A DNA stretch of 64,000 bases from Betaproteobacteria bacterium (GTDB lineage: Bacteria > Pseudomonadota > Gammaproteobacteria > Burkholderiales > Usitatibacteraceae). The notes beneath the pieces are model-generated. The model was not told the DNA's origin, ran no database searches, and saw nothing but the letters and a program-made list of their open reading frames with translations. Below, one piece after another: positions 16,545 to 25,030 of the stretch. A program made the position numbers and the translations under genes. Positions within the stretch are counted from its first letter, which is position 1. Each line of letters begins with the position of its first letter. The stretch is from positions 197,278 to 261,277 of the forward strand of contig JADJEZ010000007.1 in assembly GCA_016708825.1 (NCBI GenBank), read 5' to 3'.

Positions 16545-17396
16545 TCACTTCGGCCCCGTGGCCACGGGCAGGGACTGGTCCGCGCACCATTCGCTCCACG
16601 AGCCGGGAAAAAGACGCGAGCCCTTCAGGCCCGCGAGTTCCATGGCGAAGAGGTTGTGGCAGGCCGTGACGCCGGAGCCGCAGGAATGGATGGTGTTCTC
16701 CGGGGTTCTGCCGTCGAGGAGTTCGAGGAACTCGGCGTGCAGTTCCTCCGGGGAGAGGAAGCGCCCGTCGTAGCCCAGGTTGTGCTGCCAGAAGCGGTTG
16801 ACGGAGCCGGGGATATGCCCGCCTACCGGGTCGAGCGTTTCGTTCTCGCCCAGGAAGCGCGTGGCCGCCCGCGCGTCGACGATCTTCACGGCCGGGTCTT
16901 CGCGCAGCGCGGCCACCTGCCGCCGGTCCGCGGTGATGCCCGTCTTCGGCCGGGGCTCGAAGGCCCCCTTGCGCGGCGCGGGCACGGCGTCGTCGAGCGG
17001 GCGGCTCTCGCGCTTCCAGGCCGCGAAGCCGCCGTCGAGGAGCGCCACGCGCTCGTGCCCCAGCCAGCGCAGCATCCACCACAGGCGCACCGCGAAGCTG
17101 CCACCGCCGTCGTCGTAGACCACGACCTGCCGGTGCGGGGCGACGCCGCAGCGATTCATGCGGGCGGCGAAGTCCGCGATCTCCGGCATGGGATGGCGGC
17201 CGTTGGTGCCCGTCTTCGCGCCGGAAAGATCCTCGTCCATGTGCATGAAGTACGCGCCGGGGATGTGCGCGGACTTCCATGCGTCGCGACCCTTTTCGAG
17301 GGTCGCAAGGTCGTGGCGCGTGTCGAAGACGATCCAGTCCGGGTCGTCCAGGTGCGCGGCAAGGGTTTCGGTCTGGAAGAGCAGTTCGGCTTTCAC
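16545..17396 (-). CDS. sseA: 3-mercaptopyruvate sulfurtransferase
   Basis: 283 residues with two rhodanese domains. The second holds the active Cys in HSCGSGVTACHN; CGSGVTA is the loop of mercaptopyruvate sulfurtransferases, whereas thiosulfate enzymes have CRKGVT. Other conserved pieces are DTRHDLATLEKGRDAW, HIPGAYFMHMDEDLS, DDGGGSFAVRLWWMLRWLGH and VDARAATRFLG. GTG start at 17396, overlapping the EamA transporter stop by 4 bases, so co-translated. Confidence 0.9.
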   Translation of the reverse strand: MKAELLFQTETLAAHLDDPDWIVFDTRHDLATLEKGRDAWKSAHIPGAYFMHMDEDLSGAKTGTNGRHPMPEIADFAARMNRCGVAPHRQVVVYDDGGGSFAVRLWWMLRWLGHERVALLDGGFAAWKRESRPLDDAVPAPRKGAFEPRPKTGITADRRQVAALREDPAVKIVDARAATRFLGENETLDPVGGHIPGSVNRFWQHNLGYDGRFLSPEELHAEFLELLDGRTPENTIHSCGSGVTACHNLFAMELAGLKGSRLFPGSWSEWCADQSLPVATGPK

Positions 17397-18256
17397 GGGG
17401 CGGACTCCTTCGGTTTTTCCCTGTTTCCCACGCGCAGGGCGATCAGCCCGCTCGCGATGATGACGACGATGCCCGACCAGCCCAGCAGCGTGAGCCGGTC
17501 GTCCCAGAACGCGACCATGAAGAGCGTGGAAAAGACGATGGTCGAGTACGAGAGCGAGCCCACCACCAGCGTGTTCGCCGTGCGGTAGGCGCGCGTCATG
17601 GCCAGCTGCGCGAGGGTGCCCAGGACGCCCACGCCCAGCAGGATCCCCGCATTCTCCCAGCCCACGGGGTGGAAGGTCGAGAAGGACAACTGCCATGCCG
17701 CGCAGCCGAGCGTGCCGAAGAGGCCGAACCAGAAGAGGATTCGCCACTCCGGCTCCCCCTGCTGGCTGAGCGTGCGCACGCCGAGGTAGGCCCACGAGGC
17801 CGCGAGCCCGGAGAAGAGGCCCACCATCGCCGCACCCTCCTTGCCCGCGGCGAAGGTCGGCTGGAGCAGCATCGCCACCCCACCGAACCCCAGCACGATC
17901 GCGACGATGAGCCACGGCGAGAACTTCTCCCGCAGCACCACGGTGGTGGCCACGGCGAGGAAGAGCGGCGAGGTGTAGTTGAGCGTCGTGGCGGTGGCGA
18001 GCGGCAGGTTCGAGATGCCGTAGAAGTAGGCGATGATCCCGAAGGTGCCCGCGAGGCTTCGCAGCAGGTGCGTGCCCATGTACGGGTTCCACACGCGCCG
18101 CTTGCCCGCCACCACGTACGCGGCGATGAAGAGGAAGGCCGCGAGGGAACGGTAGAAGCCCAGTTCGATCGCCTCGAAGTGCGGGCTGCCCAGCTTCACG
18201 AAAAGCGCCATGGCGGCGAAGAAGAAGCCCGCCACGAGCATCCAGGAGGAGGTCAT
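17393..18256 (-). CDS. EamA/DMT-family transporter
   Basis: 287 residues with ten hydrophobic segments in two EamA repeats (residues about 5-135 and 145-280); typical parts are GFYRSLAAFLFIAAYV, LATATTLNYTSPLFLAV and AQLAMTRAYRTANTLVVGSL. Members export metabolites such as amino acids across the inner membrane. ATG 18256 has GGAGGA just ahead and gives a sensible N-terminus. Coupled to sseA by a 4-base overlap. Substrate unknown. Confidence 0.88.
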   Translation of the reverse strand: MTSSWMLVAGFFFAAMALFVKLGSPHFEAIELGFYRSLAAFLFIAAYVVAGKRRVWNPYMGTHLLRSLAGTFGIIAYFYGISNLPLATATTLNYTSPLFLAVATTVVLREKFSPWLIVAIVLGFGGVAMLLQPTFAAGKEGAAMVGLFSGLAASWAYLGVRTLSQQGEPEWRILFWFGLFGTLGCAAWQLSFSTFHPVGWENAGILLGVGVLGTLAQLAMTRAYRTANTLVVGSLSYSTIVFSTLFMVAFWDDRLTLLGWSGIVVIIASGLIALRVGNREKPKESAP

Positions 18257-18350
18257 TCGGATGGGTTCGGGAGCCGGCGCGACCAAGGGCGCCGAGGAGG
18301 GGAATTATACGGCCGCGGCCCGCGCCGCCCGGCCCGGCGCGCGGCGTATC

Positions 18351-19217
18351 ATGGGCCGCATGGGCATCGCGCGCCGTCTGCTGCTGATCGTGGGACTCGC
18401 GGTCGTCGTCTTCGGCGCGTGGCGCGCGCCCCTGGACGAGAACGCCGCGGAACACGCGCAGGCGGGCCTCGCGCGCGCGCTCTCGAGCTTCGCCGCCGCC
18501 CGGGCGCTGAACGCCGTGATCTCCGTGGTGCAGGGTACGGAAGTGGCCGTGCAGCCCATCGGAGTTGGCGTAGTCCTTGCGCCCGGACAGGCCCTCGACC
18601 CCATCAACGACCTGGTCGAGCAGTTCTCCACCCTCATGCTCACGGCGAGCGTTGCGTTCGGCGTGCAGCTCGCGCTCATCAAGTTTGGCGGCCACGAGGC
18701 GGTCTCCTTCGCGCTCACGATCCTCGCGATCGCGTGGGGGTGGCGATTCCTGCAGGGTGCGTCCCCGCCGGGGTGGTTGAACCGACTCTTCGTAGGGGCG
18801 CTGCTCGTGCGTTTCGCCGTGCCGCTCGTCGTGCTGGGCAGCGACGCGGGCTTCCGGCTCTTCCTCGAGAAGGACTACGAGGCGGGCAAGGCGAGCCTGG
18901 AGCTGTCGACGAAGCAGTTCGAGACGCTCTCCCCGACGGTTCCCCCCGTGGTCGCGAAGACCGACCCGAAGGGTTGGTGGCCGTTCACGACCGGCACCGG
19001 GAAGATGATCGAGGACATGAAGGACGAGGTCGTGCGCGCGCTCGACGTGAGGAAGCGCTTCGAGGCGATGAAGGACTCCGCGGCGCAGGCGGTGGAGCAC
19101 ATCGTGAAACTGATCGTGGTGTTCCTCTTGCAGACGCTCGTGGTGCCGCTCTTGCTGCTCTGGGGGCTCCTCAGGATCGGAAGGGTGCTGGTGGGCATTC
19201 CCGCCCGCAGCGCCTGA
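18351..19217 (+). CDS. Conserved-type inner membrane protein of unknown function
   Basis: About 288 residues; I do not recognise the family. Seen: an N-terminal hydrophobic helix (LLLIVGLAVVVFGAW), an amphipathic stretch, two or three helices between residues 80 and 165 (SFALTILAIAWGWRFLQG, GALLVRFAVPLVVLG), a charged soluble loop of about 90 residues (residues 170-255) and a final helix LIVVFLLQTLVVPLLLLWGL. ATG 18351 or 18360 may be the start. Divergent from the EamA gene with a 94-base gap. No functional clue from neighbours. Confidence 0.65.
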   Translation: MGRMGIARRLLLIVGLAVVVFGAWRAPLDENAAEHAQAGLARALSSFAAARALNAVISVVQGTEVAVQPIGVGVVLAPGQALDPINDLVEQFSTLMLTASVAFGVQLALIKFGGHEAVSFALTILAIAWGWRFLQGASPPGWLNRLFVGALLVRFAVPLVVLGSDAGFRLFLEKDYEAGKASLELSTKQFETLSPTVPPVVAKTDPKGWWPFTTGTGKMIEDMKDEVVRALDVRKRFEAMKDSAAQAVEHIVKLIVVFLLQTLVVPLLLLWGLLRIGRVLVGIPARSA

Positions 19218-19232
19218 AGGAGCCGGAATCCT

Positions 19233-19706
19233 TCAACGCTTGTGCTTCGAGGGCCTGGACGGCGCAAGAGAACCCAGCGAAGCCGGTTTCTTTCGCGCAT
19301 AGCCGGTGGCGGGCAGGGCGGCCGTTCCCGCGGCGCGATCCAGGGCCGCGCGGATCAGGAACTCCGAGCGGTCCTCTCCCCGGGACCTGGCCACCCGGTC
19401 GATCAACGCGAGGGCGGAGCGCTTCGCGGTGATGTTCACGCGCACGGTTTCGTCGGCCATGAAGTCGAGGTTCACGTCGACCAGCGCGAAAACACCGTCG
19501 GCGAAATCGGGATCGCGCGCCCAGCGGTCCAGCGGCGACGGGACCGGCGCGTCCGCCTCGCCGTGGAGATAGGTCTCCACCGCTTCCTGGACGTTTCGCA
19601 GCGCCTCGTCGAGCGTGTCGCCTGCGGTGATGCATCCCGGAAGGTCGGGGACCGTGACGCCGAAGGCGCTTCGGGGTTCCTTGTGGACTACGACGGGAAA
19701 CAGCAT
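19233..19706 (-). CDS. hicB: HicB-family antitoxin
   Basis: 157 residues. Residues 1-70 match the HicB fold: FPVVVHKEPRSAFGVTVPDL, PGCITAGDTLDEALRNVQEA, VETYLHGEA. The C-terminal part has NITAKRSALALIDRVARSRG and SEFLIRAALDRA, a ribbon-helix-helix DNA-binding region. It neutralises HicA and represses the pair. It follows hicA by a few bases. The C-terminal tail of about 25 residues is Lys/Pro-rich. Confidence 0.88.
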   Translation of the reverse strand: MLFPVVVHKEPRSAFGVTVPDLPGCITAGDTLDEALRNVQEAVETYLHGEADAPVPSPLDRWARDPDFADGVFALVDVNLDFMADETVRVNITAKRSALALIDRVARSRGEDRSEFLIRAALDRAAGTAALPATGYARKKPASLGSLAPSRPSKHKR

Positions 19707-19711
19707 GTTCC

Positions 19712-19906
19712 TCAACTCCATCCTGCCTGCCGGTAGATGGCCCGCAAGGTTCCCGCGGGCAGGTCCTTGCGGGGGTGCGGGACTATCACGATGCCGCCTC
19801 TATCCGGGTGCCTGAGCTTCACGTGGCTGCCCTTCCGGTGCACCCGGACCCACCCCTGCCTCCGGAGCCTTGCCAGGATGTCGGTGCTCGAGAGCGTGTG
19901 TATCAT
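19712..19906 (-). CDS. hicA: HicA-family mRNA interferase toxin
   Basis: 64 residues. The double-stranded RNA-binding-like fold is seen as DILARLRRQGWVRVHRKGSH, VKLRHPDRGGIVIVPHPRKD and LPAGTLRAIYRQAGW; the His in KGSHVKL is the catalytic residue of the family. ATG 19906 is chosen (GTG 19912 adds two residues). The start codon lies in a perfect palindrome that probably binds HicB. It overlaps the 3' end of the exporter gene, so it can be transcribed with the peptide cassette. Confidence 0.88.
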   Translation of the reverse strand: MIHTLSSTDILARLRRQGWVRVHRKGSHVKLRHPDRGGIVIVPHPRKDLPAGTLRAIYRQAGWS

Positions 19907-19912
19907 ACACAC
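19896..19912. promoter_or_regulatory. Perfect palindrome over the hicA start, probable HicB operator
   Basis: GTGTGTATCATACACAC: 8-base arms around one central base, covering the hicA start codon and the stop of the exporter gene. HicAB operons are usually autoregulated through a palindrome near the promoter. A binding site at the start codon would block initiation or elongation; its role is inferred. Confidence 0.6.
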
Positions 19913-22091
19913 TCCTGCCGCTGGGCGGTGTCCTGGCCGCCCGTGCGGTTCCCCGGGGCGCCGTGCTCGCCTTGGGACGCGTCGAACGCGCGCCGCAGGT
20001 CCTGAGCCACCTTGCCCGCCTGCAGCACGATGACGCGTCCCGCCGAGGCGATGGTCTCTGGGCGGTGGGCGATCAGGATGCGCGTGAGGTTCAGCCCCGG
20101 ATCGCCTCGTTCACCTGGCGCTCGCGCTGCACGTCCAGCGCGCTCGTGGCCTCGTCGAGGAACAGGATGCGCGGCTGCTTGTAGAGCGCGCGGGCGAGGA
20201 GGATGCGCTGGCGCTGGCCGCCCGAGAGTGCGGCGCCCATGTCGCCGATGAGCGTGTGGTAGCCCATCGGCATCGCCACGATGTCGTCGTGCACGGCGGC
20301 GAGCCGCGTGCAGCGCTCGATCGCGTCCTGGCACGGGCTCGGGTCGAAGAAACTCACGTTGTCTGCGATGGAACCGGCAAACAGGGGATCGTCCTGCATG
20401 ACGGTGCCCACGAGCCGGCGGTAGGGTTCCACGCCGAGTCTCTGGAGATCGACACCGCCGACGAGGACCTGTCCGTCGGTGGGCGCGAGAAGCCCGAGCA
20501 CGATCTTCACCAGGGTCGTCTTGCCGCAACCCGAAGGCCCCACGATCGCCACCGATTCCCCGGGCTCGATGCGAAACGAGCAGTTCTGGATCACGAAGGG
20601 CTCGGTGTCGGAGTACCGGAATGCGAGGCCGCGCACCTCGATGGAAGCCTCCTCCACCCCGGGCGCGGGAGTGACGGCTTCTTCCTCGGGCGGCGTGAGC
20701 ACGATGTCGGCGAGTCGCTCGCCCTGCAGTTGCAGCATCTTCAGCTCGATCAGCTTGTCGATGAGCCCGGCCACCCGCACGGAGAACTGCTCCTTGTAGG
20801 CCATGAACGCGAACAGCATCCCGATGGAGAACGCGGAGTCGAGCACGAGCAGCGCGCCCACCCAGACCACGGCGATGCGTTCGGCGCCGAAGACGAGGCC
20901 GTTGGCGCTGCGGAAGCCGAGCGAGAGCTTCTGCACGACCAGGTCGCGGTTCACGGCGTCCACGACCAGGTTCAGCCACCGGGAACGCCGTTCTTCCTGG
21001 CGGCCGAAGAGCTTGATCGACTGCACGCCGCGCACCGTCTCGAGGAAGTGGCTCTGCTGCCGCGCCGCGTGGACGATGTGCTCCTCCGTCGCGCGGCGCA
21101 GCGGGGCATAGAACGCCGCGCGGGAGACCGCATACGCGCACACGGCGAGCGCCGCGATGGCGGTGAGCGTGACGCTGTAGACGAGCATCATCGCGAGCGT
21201 CGCGACGGCCATGACGCCGTCGATCACGGCTTCGACGAAGCTCGAGGTGAGGGTGCGCTGGATCGTGGTCACCGCCCCGAACCGCGATACGACGTCGCCG
21301 AGGTGGCGTTTCTCGAACCACGCGACCGGCAGGCGCAGCAGGTGGGAGAAGACATTGGCGAGCCATTGCAGGTTGAGCGTGGTGCCCAGGTACAGGACGA
21401 CCCAGGACCGCAAAGCTCCCACGGCCACCTGGATCGCCGCGAGCAGGAGAAAGCCCAGCCCGAGCACGGCGAGCAGGTCGCGATCGGCGGAAACCACGGC
21501 GCCGTCGACCACCCATTGCATGTAGAAGGGCGCGAGGAGCGCGAAGGACTGGAGCACGAGCGCCAGCAGGAGGACCTGCGCGAGCGATCGCGCGAGTCCG
21601 CGGACGGGGCCCGTGAGATCGCCCAGGCGCACGCGGCGGCGCTCGTCCGCCCGGCGGAATTCGGCCGTGGGAACGAGTTCCAGCGCGATACCCGTGAAAT
21701 GCTTCGAGACCTCGGCGAGCGGAAGCCGTCGCACGCCGAACGCGGGATCGTGGATGACCGCATCGCGAGCGCCGGCCGATTTCAATACCACGAAGTGGTT
21801 CAGGTCCCAGTGCAGGATGCAGGGCGTCTTCAGCTTCGGCAGTTCGTCGAGCTCCAGCCGCAGGGGCCGCGGCGCGAGGTTCAGGCGCCCCGCCACCTGC
21901 ATGAGGTACGCAAGCGTGGCGCCCTTGAGCGAGAGCGTGAAGCGCCGGCGCAGCCCCGCGAGGTCCATCCGGTGGCCGTGGAAGCCCGCGACCATGCCCA
22001 GGCTCGCGAGCCCGCATTCGGCCGCCTCGGTCTGCAGGAAGACGGGCAGGCGCCGCCGGCCGCCGAAGTCGAGTCGGGGCAGCGCGTTCAC
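19903..22091 (-). CDS. C39-peptidase-containing ABC exporter (double-glycine peptide transporter), frameshifted near its end
   Basis: About 729 residues once joined. Residues 15-145 are a C39 cysteine peptidase: QTEAAECGLASLGMVAGFHG (catalytic Cys), HWDLNHFVVL (His), HDPAFG (Asp). Then six membrane helices, and an ATPase with Walker A GPSGCGKTT, signature LSGGQRQR and Walker B ILFLDEATSALD. The frame stops at 20091 after VNEAIRG; one missing G there restores LNLTRILIAHRPETIASA and a stop at 19903. It cleaves double-glycine leaders during export; the peptides at 24258-24894 are the natural substrates. GTG start, 2 bases after the HlyD stop. Confidence 0.92.
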
Positions 22092-22092
22092 G

Positions 22093-23346
22093 TCACGCCC
22101 GTCCGGCGAGGCCCAGGAGCGGTTCGATCACCCACTCGATGAGGCGGCGGCGGTCGAGCAGCACGTCGGCCTCGACCTGCATGCCGGCCTGCAGCGGCTC
22201 GGCGCGGCCGTAGGCGGTCACCGTCTGGGAATCCAGCGCCACCTTGATGCGGTAGAGCGGCTCGCGGGCTCCGTCGAGGGGCGCGAATCCCAGCTCCACG
22301 GGCGCAAGCGCACTGCGCGAAACCGAGAGTACGCGTGCGCGATGGCTGCCGAATTTCTGGAAGGGAAAGGCGGGAAAGCGCAGCAGGACCTCCTGGCCCG
22401 CGCGAACGAAACCTATGGCCCGCGACGGTGCGAACAGGTGCGCCTCGAGGGGAGAACCCTCGGGCAGGAGCGTGAGCAGGTTCGCGCCGCTGCCGACGAC
22501 CTGACCGGGCTCGATGAGGAGTGCGGCCACGATTCCGGCGGCGGGCGCCGTAACGACGGCCTCGGCCTGTGCCCTCCGCTCGACCTGTTCCTGCTCCAGG
22601 GCGGCGAGTTGCGCATCGAGGGCGGAAAGCTGTGCCCGCGAGCGCGCCTGTGACTCGGCGATCGTGATGCGCAGCGTCGCTACCTCGCGTTCTATCGCCA
22701 TCCTTGCCCGGGCCGCGGCGTGGCGCCTGGAGCGATGTTCCAGCGAGTCCTCCTCCTTCTGCTGCCTCTGGGCCGGCGATACGAAGCCGCGTCGCTCGAG
22801 ATCGTCGAAGCGGTGAAGCGACCGCTTGGCAAGTGCCTCACGCGCGGCAAGAGCCTCGAGTTCGCCATCGAGTTGCTCCCGCTCGGCGCCGAGGCCCGAG
22901 ATCCGCGCGCGCATTGCCTCGGTTTCCCTCAGGCTTGCCGCCAGCATCTCTTCGCGCTGTCGGCGTGTCCTGTCCGCTCTTTGCCGCGCGAGCGCGACGG
23001 TAGCCGCGCCGACCGGACCATCGTCCAGTGTCGAGCGCGCGTCGACCAGGCGCAGCAGGGGCTCGCCCGCGGCCACCCGCTCGCCCTCCGTCACGCGGCG
23101 ATCCCGAACGAGTCCGGACTGCGGGGCGACGACGCGAATCGCGCCGGAGGCGGGGACGAGCGTGCCGGCGAGGGAGGCTTTCCGAGCGTAGTCGGCGAGG
23201 AATAAGTACGACAGGACGGTTGCTGATATGGCGACAGCGGATGCGGTGAGCGCGAGAAACGAGAGTGGACGAATCAGGACGATCGTTCCCAGAGAGGAGC
23301 GGGACGTCTCGGCATGAACTTCAGGGCGATAGAGGGGGCCCACCAC
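22093..23346 (-). CDS. HlyD-family periplasmic adaptor protein
   Basis: About 417 residues: a short cytoplasmic part, one membrane helix (LSFLALTASAVAISATVLSYLF), a biotinyl-like strand (GTLVPASGAIRVVAPQSGLV), a long coiled coil of about 150 residues (REEMLAASLRETEAMRARI on to ALDAQLAALEQEQVERR) and a C-terminal barrel. It connects the C39 ABC exporter to an outer membrane channel, which is not encoded here (a TolC elsewhere is expected). The start is GTG 23346 or 23343, just after the CPBP gene with GCGAGG ahead. Confidence 0.88.
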   Translation of the reverse strand: MVGPLYRPEVHAETSRSSLGTIVLIRPLSFLALTASAVAISATVLSYLFLADYARKASLAGTLVPASGAIRVVAPQSGLVRDRRVTEGERVAAGEPLLRLVDARSTLDDGPVGAATVALARQRADRTRRQREEMLAASLRETEAMRARISGLGAEREQLDGELEALAAREALAKRSLHRFDDLERRGFVSPAQRQQKEEDSLEHRSRRHAAARARMAIEREVATLRITIAESQARSRAQLSALDAQLAALEQEQVERRAQAEAVVTAPAAGIVAALLIEPGQVVGSGANLLTLLPEGSPLEAHLFAPSRAIGFVRAGQEVLLRFPAFPFQKFGSHRARVLSVSRSALAPVELGFAPLDGAREPLYRIKVALDSQTVTAYGRAEPLQAGMQVEADVLLDRRRLIEWVIEPLLGLAGRA

Positions 23347-23356
23347 GGTTGCCTCG

Positions 23357-24190
23357 CTACTGAGGTGCCATTCCGGCGCGGATTGCAGAGTTGTCGCGGC
23401 GCGACATCCAGACATAGGCGGGAAGCGCCACCGAAACGAACGCCAGGCATCCGAACGGAACCACCCAGGAGGTGGCAGTGGAGAAATCCCCACTGGGGGC
23501 ACGGAAGACGAGATGGCCGAGCACCGGCCAGGAAACCAAGGCATTGAACAGCATGTGCACGAGGATCGGCGCCCGAAGTGTCCCCGTGCGACGCAACACG
23601 CAGACGTAGACGACGGAACCCAGAAAGGCCGATGGCATGTGCGTGGGATGGGCCAGTCCGAAGCAGGCGGAAGTGAGAACCATCGAGGTGGCCCATCCCC
23701 ACTGTCGCTCCCACGCGCGGTAAAGCAGGCCTCTGAATACCAACTCCTCGACTATCGGGCCTACGAACCACGACACGACCAATAGCTTGAACAGGCCCAT
23801 GGGCGAGAGCGTTCTGCTCCAGGCGTCCACGGAGTCGTCGAATCGCACCTCGTGTGCAATCCGCTCCGGCGAACCGGCGAACAGCTCCCAGGCGACATAC
23901 GCGCCCAGCAACGCTACCGGAATCGCGGCCTTTGCAAGTGCCACGAAGATCAACTCCGTCGAGTATCGGCGGGGAATGGCCTTTGAGAGGGACTCCGTGG
24001 TGAATCTGCGAAGGGACGGCACCCCCAGCAGGAGTGCTGCAGCCACCGCGAGGCTTGTCACCAAACCACCGAGCTCGAAGGCCTGACGCGTCCAGCCCAT
24101 CGACTGCGAAGCGAATCGAGACACCAGCGTCGAGAAGAACTCGACCGCGAGGATCAGGAAGGCGATCTGTAGTCCGGTGGCGCCTTGCAT
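23357..24190 (-). CDS. CPBP-family (CAAX/Abi type) intramembrane metalloprotease
   Basis: 277 residues with about seven hydrophobic segments. Motif 1 is EELVFRGLLYR, motif 2 is FGLAHPTHM, motif 3 is HMLFNALV: the Glu-Glu, His and His/Asn set of the family. In bacteriocin operons such proteins provide self-immunity (PlnI type) or process peptides. Here it lies between the precursor peptides and the export genes, which supports either role. Starts 14 bases after a hairpin terminator or attenuator. Confidence 0.88.
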   Translation of the reverse strand: MQGATGLQIAFLILAVEFFSTLVSRFASQSMGWTRQAFELGGLVTSLAVAAALLLGVPSLRRFTTESLSKAIPRRYSTELIFVALAKAAIPVALLGAYVAWELFAGSPERIAHEVRFDDSVDAWSRTLSPMGLFKLLVVSWFVGPIVEELVFRGLLYRAWERQWGWATSMVLTSACFGLAHPTHMPSAFLGSVVYVCVLRRTGTLRAPILVHMLFNALVSWPVLGHLVFRAPSGDFSTATSWVVPFGCLAFVSVALPAYVWMSRRDNSAIRAGMAPQ

Positions 24191-24203
24191 GAGGGATGTC
24201 CTG

Positions 24204-24232
24204 AAAAAGGGCTGCGGATGCGCAGCCCTTCG
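24204..24232 (-). terminator. Terminator or attenuator between peptide genes and export genes
   Basis: On the minus strand a perfect 10-base-pair stem (AAGGGCTGCG with CGCAGCCCTT, 4-base loop) is followed by TTTTTC. It lies 26 bases after the last small peptide and before the CPBP gene. Partial read-through would make much more precursor than exporter, as is common in bacteriocin operons. Confidence 0.8.
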
Positions 24233-24257
24233 GATGGAATCGTCGCGTATGGCAGGC

Positions 24258-24449
24258 TCAGGATTCTCCCGCCACCCGCCCCATCACGTGCGAGGCGAAA
24301 TCGACCAGGTTCTCGTAGGACTTGATCAGCGAAGAAGTGATGTTGACGATCTCTTCTGCGCTGCACAGCCCGCCTCCCGCGATGTCCTGCACCTGGGTCG
24401 CGCTCAGTTCGTGGTTCTCAAGGATCTTGGCAGCTTGGGTTTCGCTCAT
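24258..24449 (-). CDS. Double-glycine leader peptide 1 (bacteriocin/RiPP-like precursor)
   Basis: 63 residues, ATG 24449 with AGGAGA 8 bases upstream. The leader ends ELSATQVQDIAGG (residues 14-26), the E-L-[ST]-x-x-[QE]-V-x-x-I-A-G-G pattern cleaved by C39 peptidases. The core of about 37 residues has one Cys (residue 29), an acidic start, then ITSSLIKSYENLVDFASHVM, likely an amphipathic helix, and ends GRVAGES. No known family is recognised for the core. It is the third precursor in the series and directly precedes the terminator. Confidence 0.8.
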   Translation of the reverse strand: MSETQAAKILENHELSATQVQDIAGGGLCSAEEIVNITSSLIKSYENLVDFASHVMGRVAGES

Positions 24450-24475
24450 GGAATTCTCCTGGAAAGGTTCGAGGG

Positions 24476-24652
24476 TTACCGCACCGGGCCGAAAGAAGCC
24501 GAATCGATCGGCCTGGGCATCGGTTCCGGAAGGGGCTTGCCGGGGTACCGCGGGTCTTCGAAAGGATTGGGAAACTTCGGAAGGCAGCCGTCGTCGCCGG
24601 GCGAGTAACCGCCCGAGACTTCCGGCGCTTCCTGCTTGTCGATCTCCTTCAT
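24476..24652 (-). CDS. Double-glycine leader peptide 2 (Pro-rich bacteriocin/RiPP-like precursor)
   Basis: 58 residues, ATG 24652 with AAGGAG 7 bases upstream. The leader is very short, ending EIDKQEAPEVSGG (residues 3-15), which aligns position by position with the leaders of the two neighbours. The core (43 residues) starts YSPGDDGC with the only Cys at residue 23, and is rich in Pro (11 of 43: LPKFPNPFEDPRYPGKPLPE). A flexible or extended peptide, unlike the helical core of peptide 1. No known family recognised. Confidence 0.75.
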   Translation of the reverse strand: MKEIDKQEAPEVSGGYSPGDDGCLPKFPNPFEDPRYPGKPLPEPMPRPIDSASFGPVR

Positions 24653-24729
24653 GGTGATCTCCTTGGGGTTTGGTCGCGAAGGTGAAGGCGCTTGCGCGGC
24701 GCGACCGGACCCGCGCGCGGCGCCCCGGG

Positions 24730-24894
24730 TCAATCCGCGGTGCCCTTGGGGTGTTCCTGCGCCGCCAGTTCGGCGAACGCCATCGGGTCGCGCAGCGGTT
24801 CGGCGGGCGAGCGATAGAAAACCTCGTCGAGCGCGGCGCAGGGCGGGAGGCCGCCTGCGATGGCAAGGACTTCGGAGTCGGTGAGCTCTTTCAT
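24730..24894 (-). CDS. Double-glycine leader peptide 3 (bacteriocin/RiPP-like precursor)
   Basis: 54 residues, ATG 24894 with GGAGA upstream. The leader MKELTDSEVLAIAGG is a textbook double-glycine leader. The core (39 residues) begins LPPCAALDEVFYRSP, with the only Cys at residue 19, and is acidic and Ala-rich toward the end (DPMAFAELAAQEHPKGTAD). First gene of the cassette. All three cores have exactly one Cys within eight residues of the cleavage site, which suggests dimerisation by a disulfide or a shared modification. Confidence 0.77.
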   Translation of the reverse strand: MKELTDSEVLAIAGGLPPCAALDEVFYRSPAEPLRDPMAFAELAAQEHPKGTAD

Positions 24895-24958
24895 GGGTGT
24901 CTCCGTGATCGGCCGGCCTGCGCAGCAGCGTGACCGGAATGGAGCCCATGGTAGGAAT

Positions 24959-24978
24959 GCGGGCATGCCCATGCCCGC
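24959..24978. repeat. Perfect palindrome upstream of the peptide cassette
   Basis: GCGGGCATG and CATGCCCGC flank two bases, 65 bases upstream of the first peptide gene. Candidate regulator site or the hairpin end of the upstream glycosyltransferase transcript. No clear -35/-10 pair was found between it and the peptide gene. Confidence 0.45.
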
Positions 24979-25030
24979 GAGAATCGCGAAAACAAATTGC
25001 GCGTTTTACTCGCGCGGGGCGCGAGGCGTA

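Noticed and set aside
24508..24866. Upstream extension of peptide 1 frame as a longer protein
   Set aside because: The frame is open to 24866 but the upstream part covers peptides 2 and 3 in another frame; the ATG at 24449 with AGGAGA is the real start.
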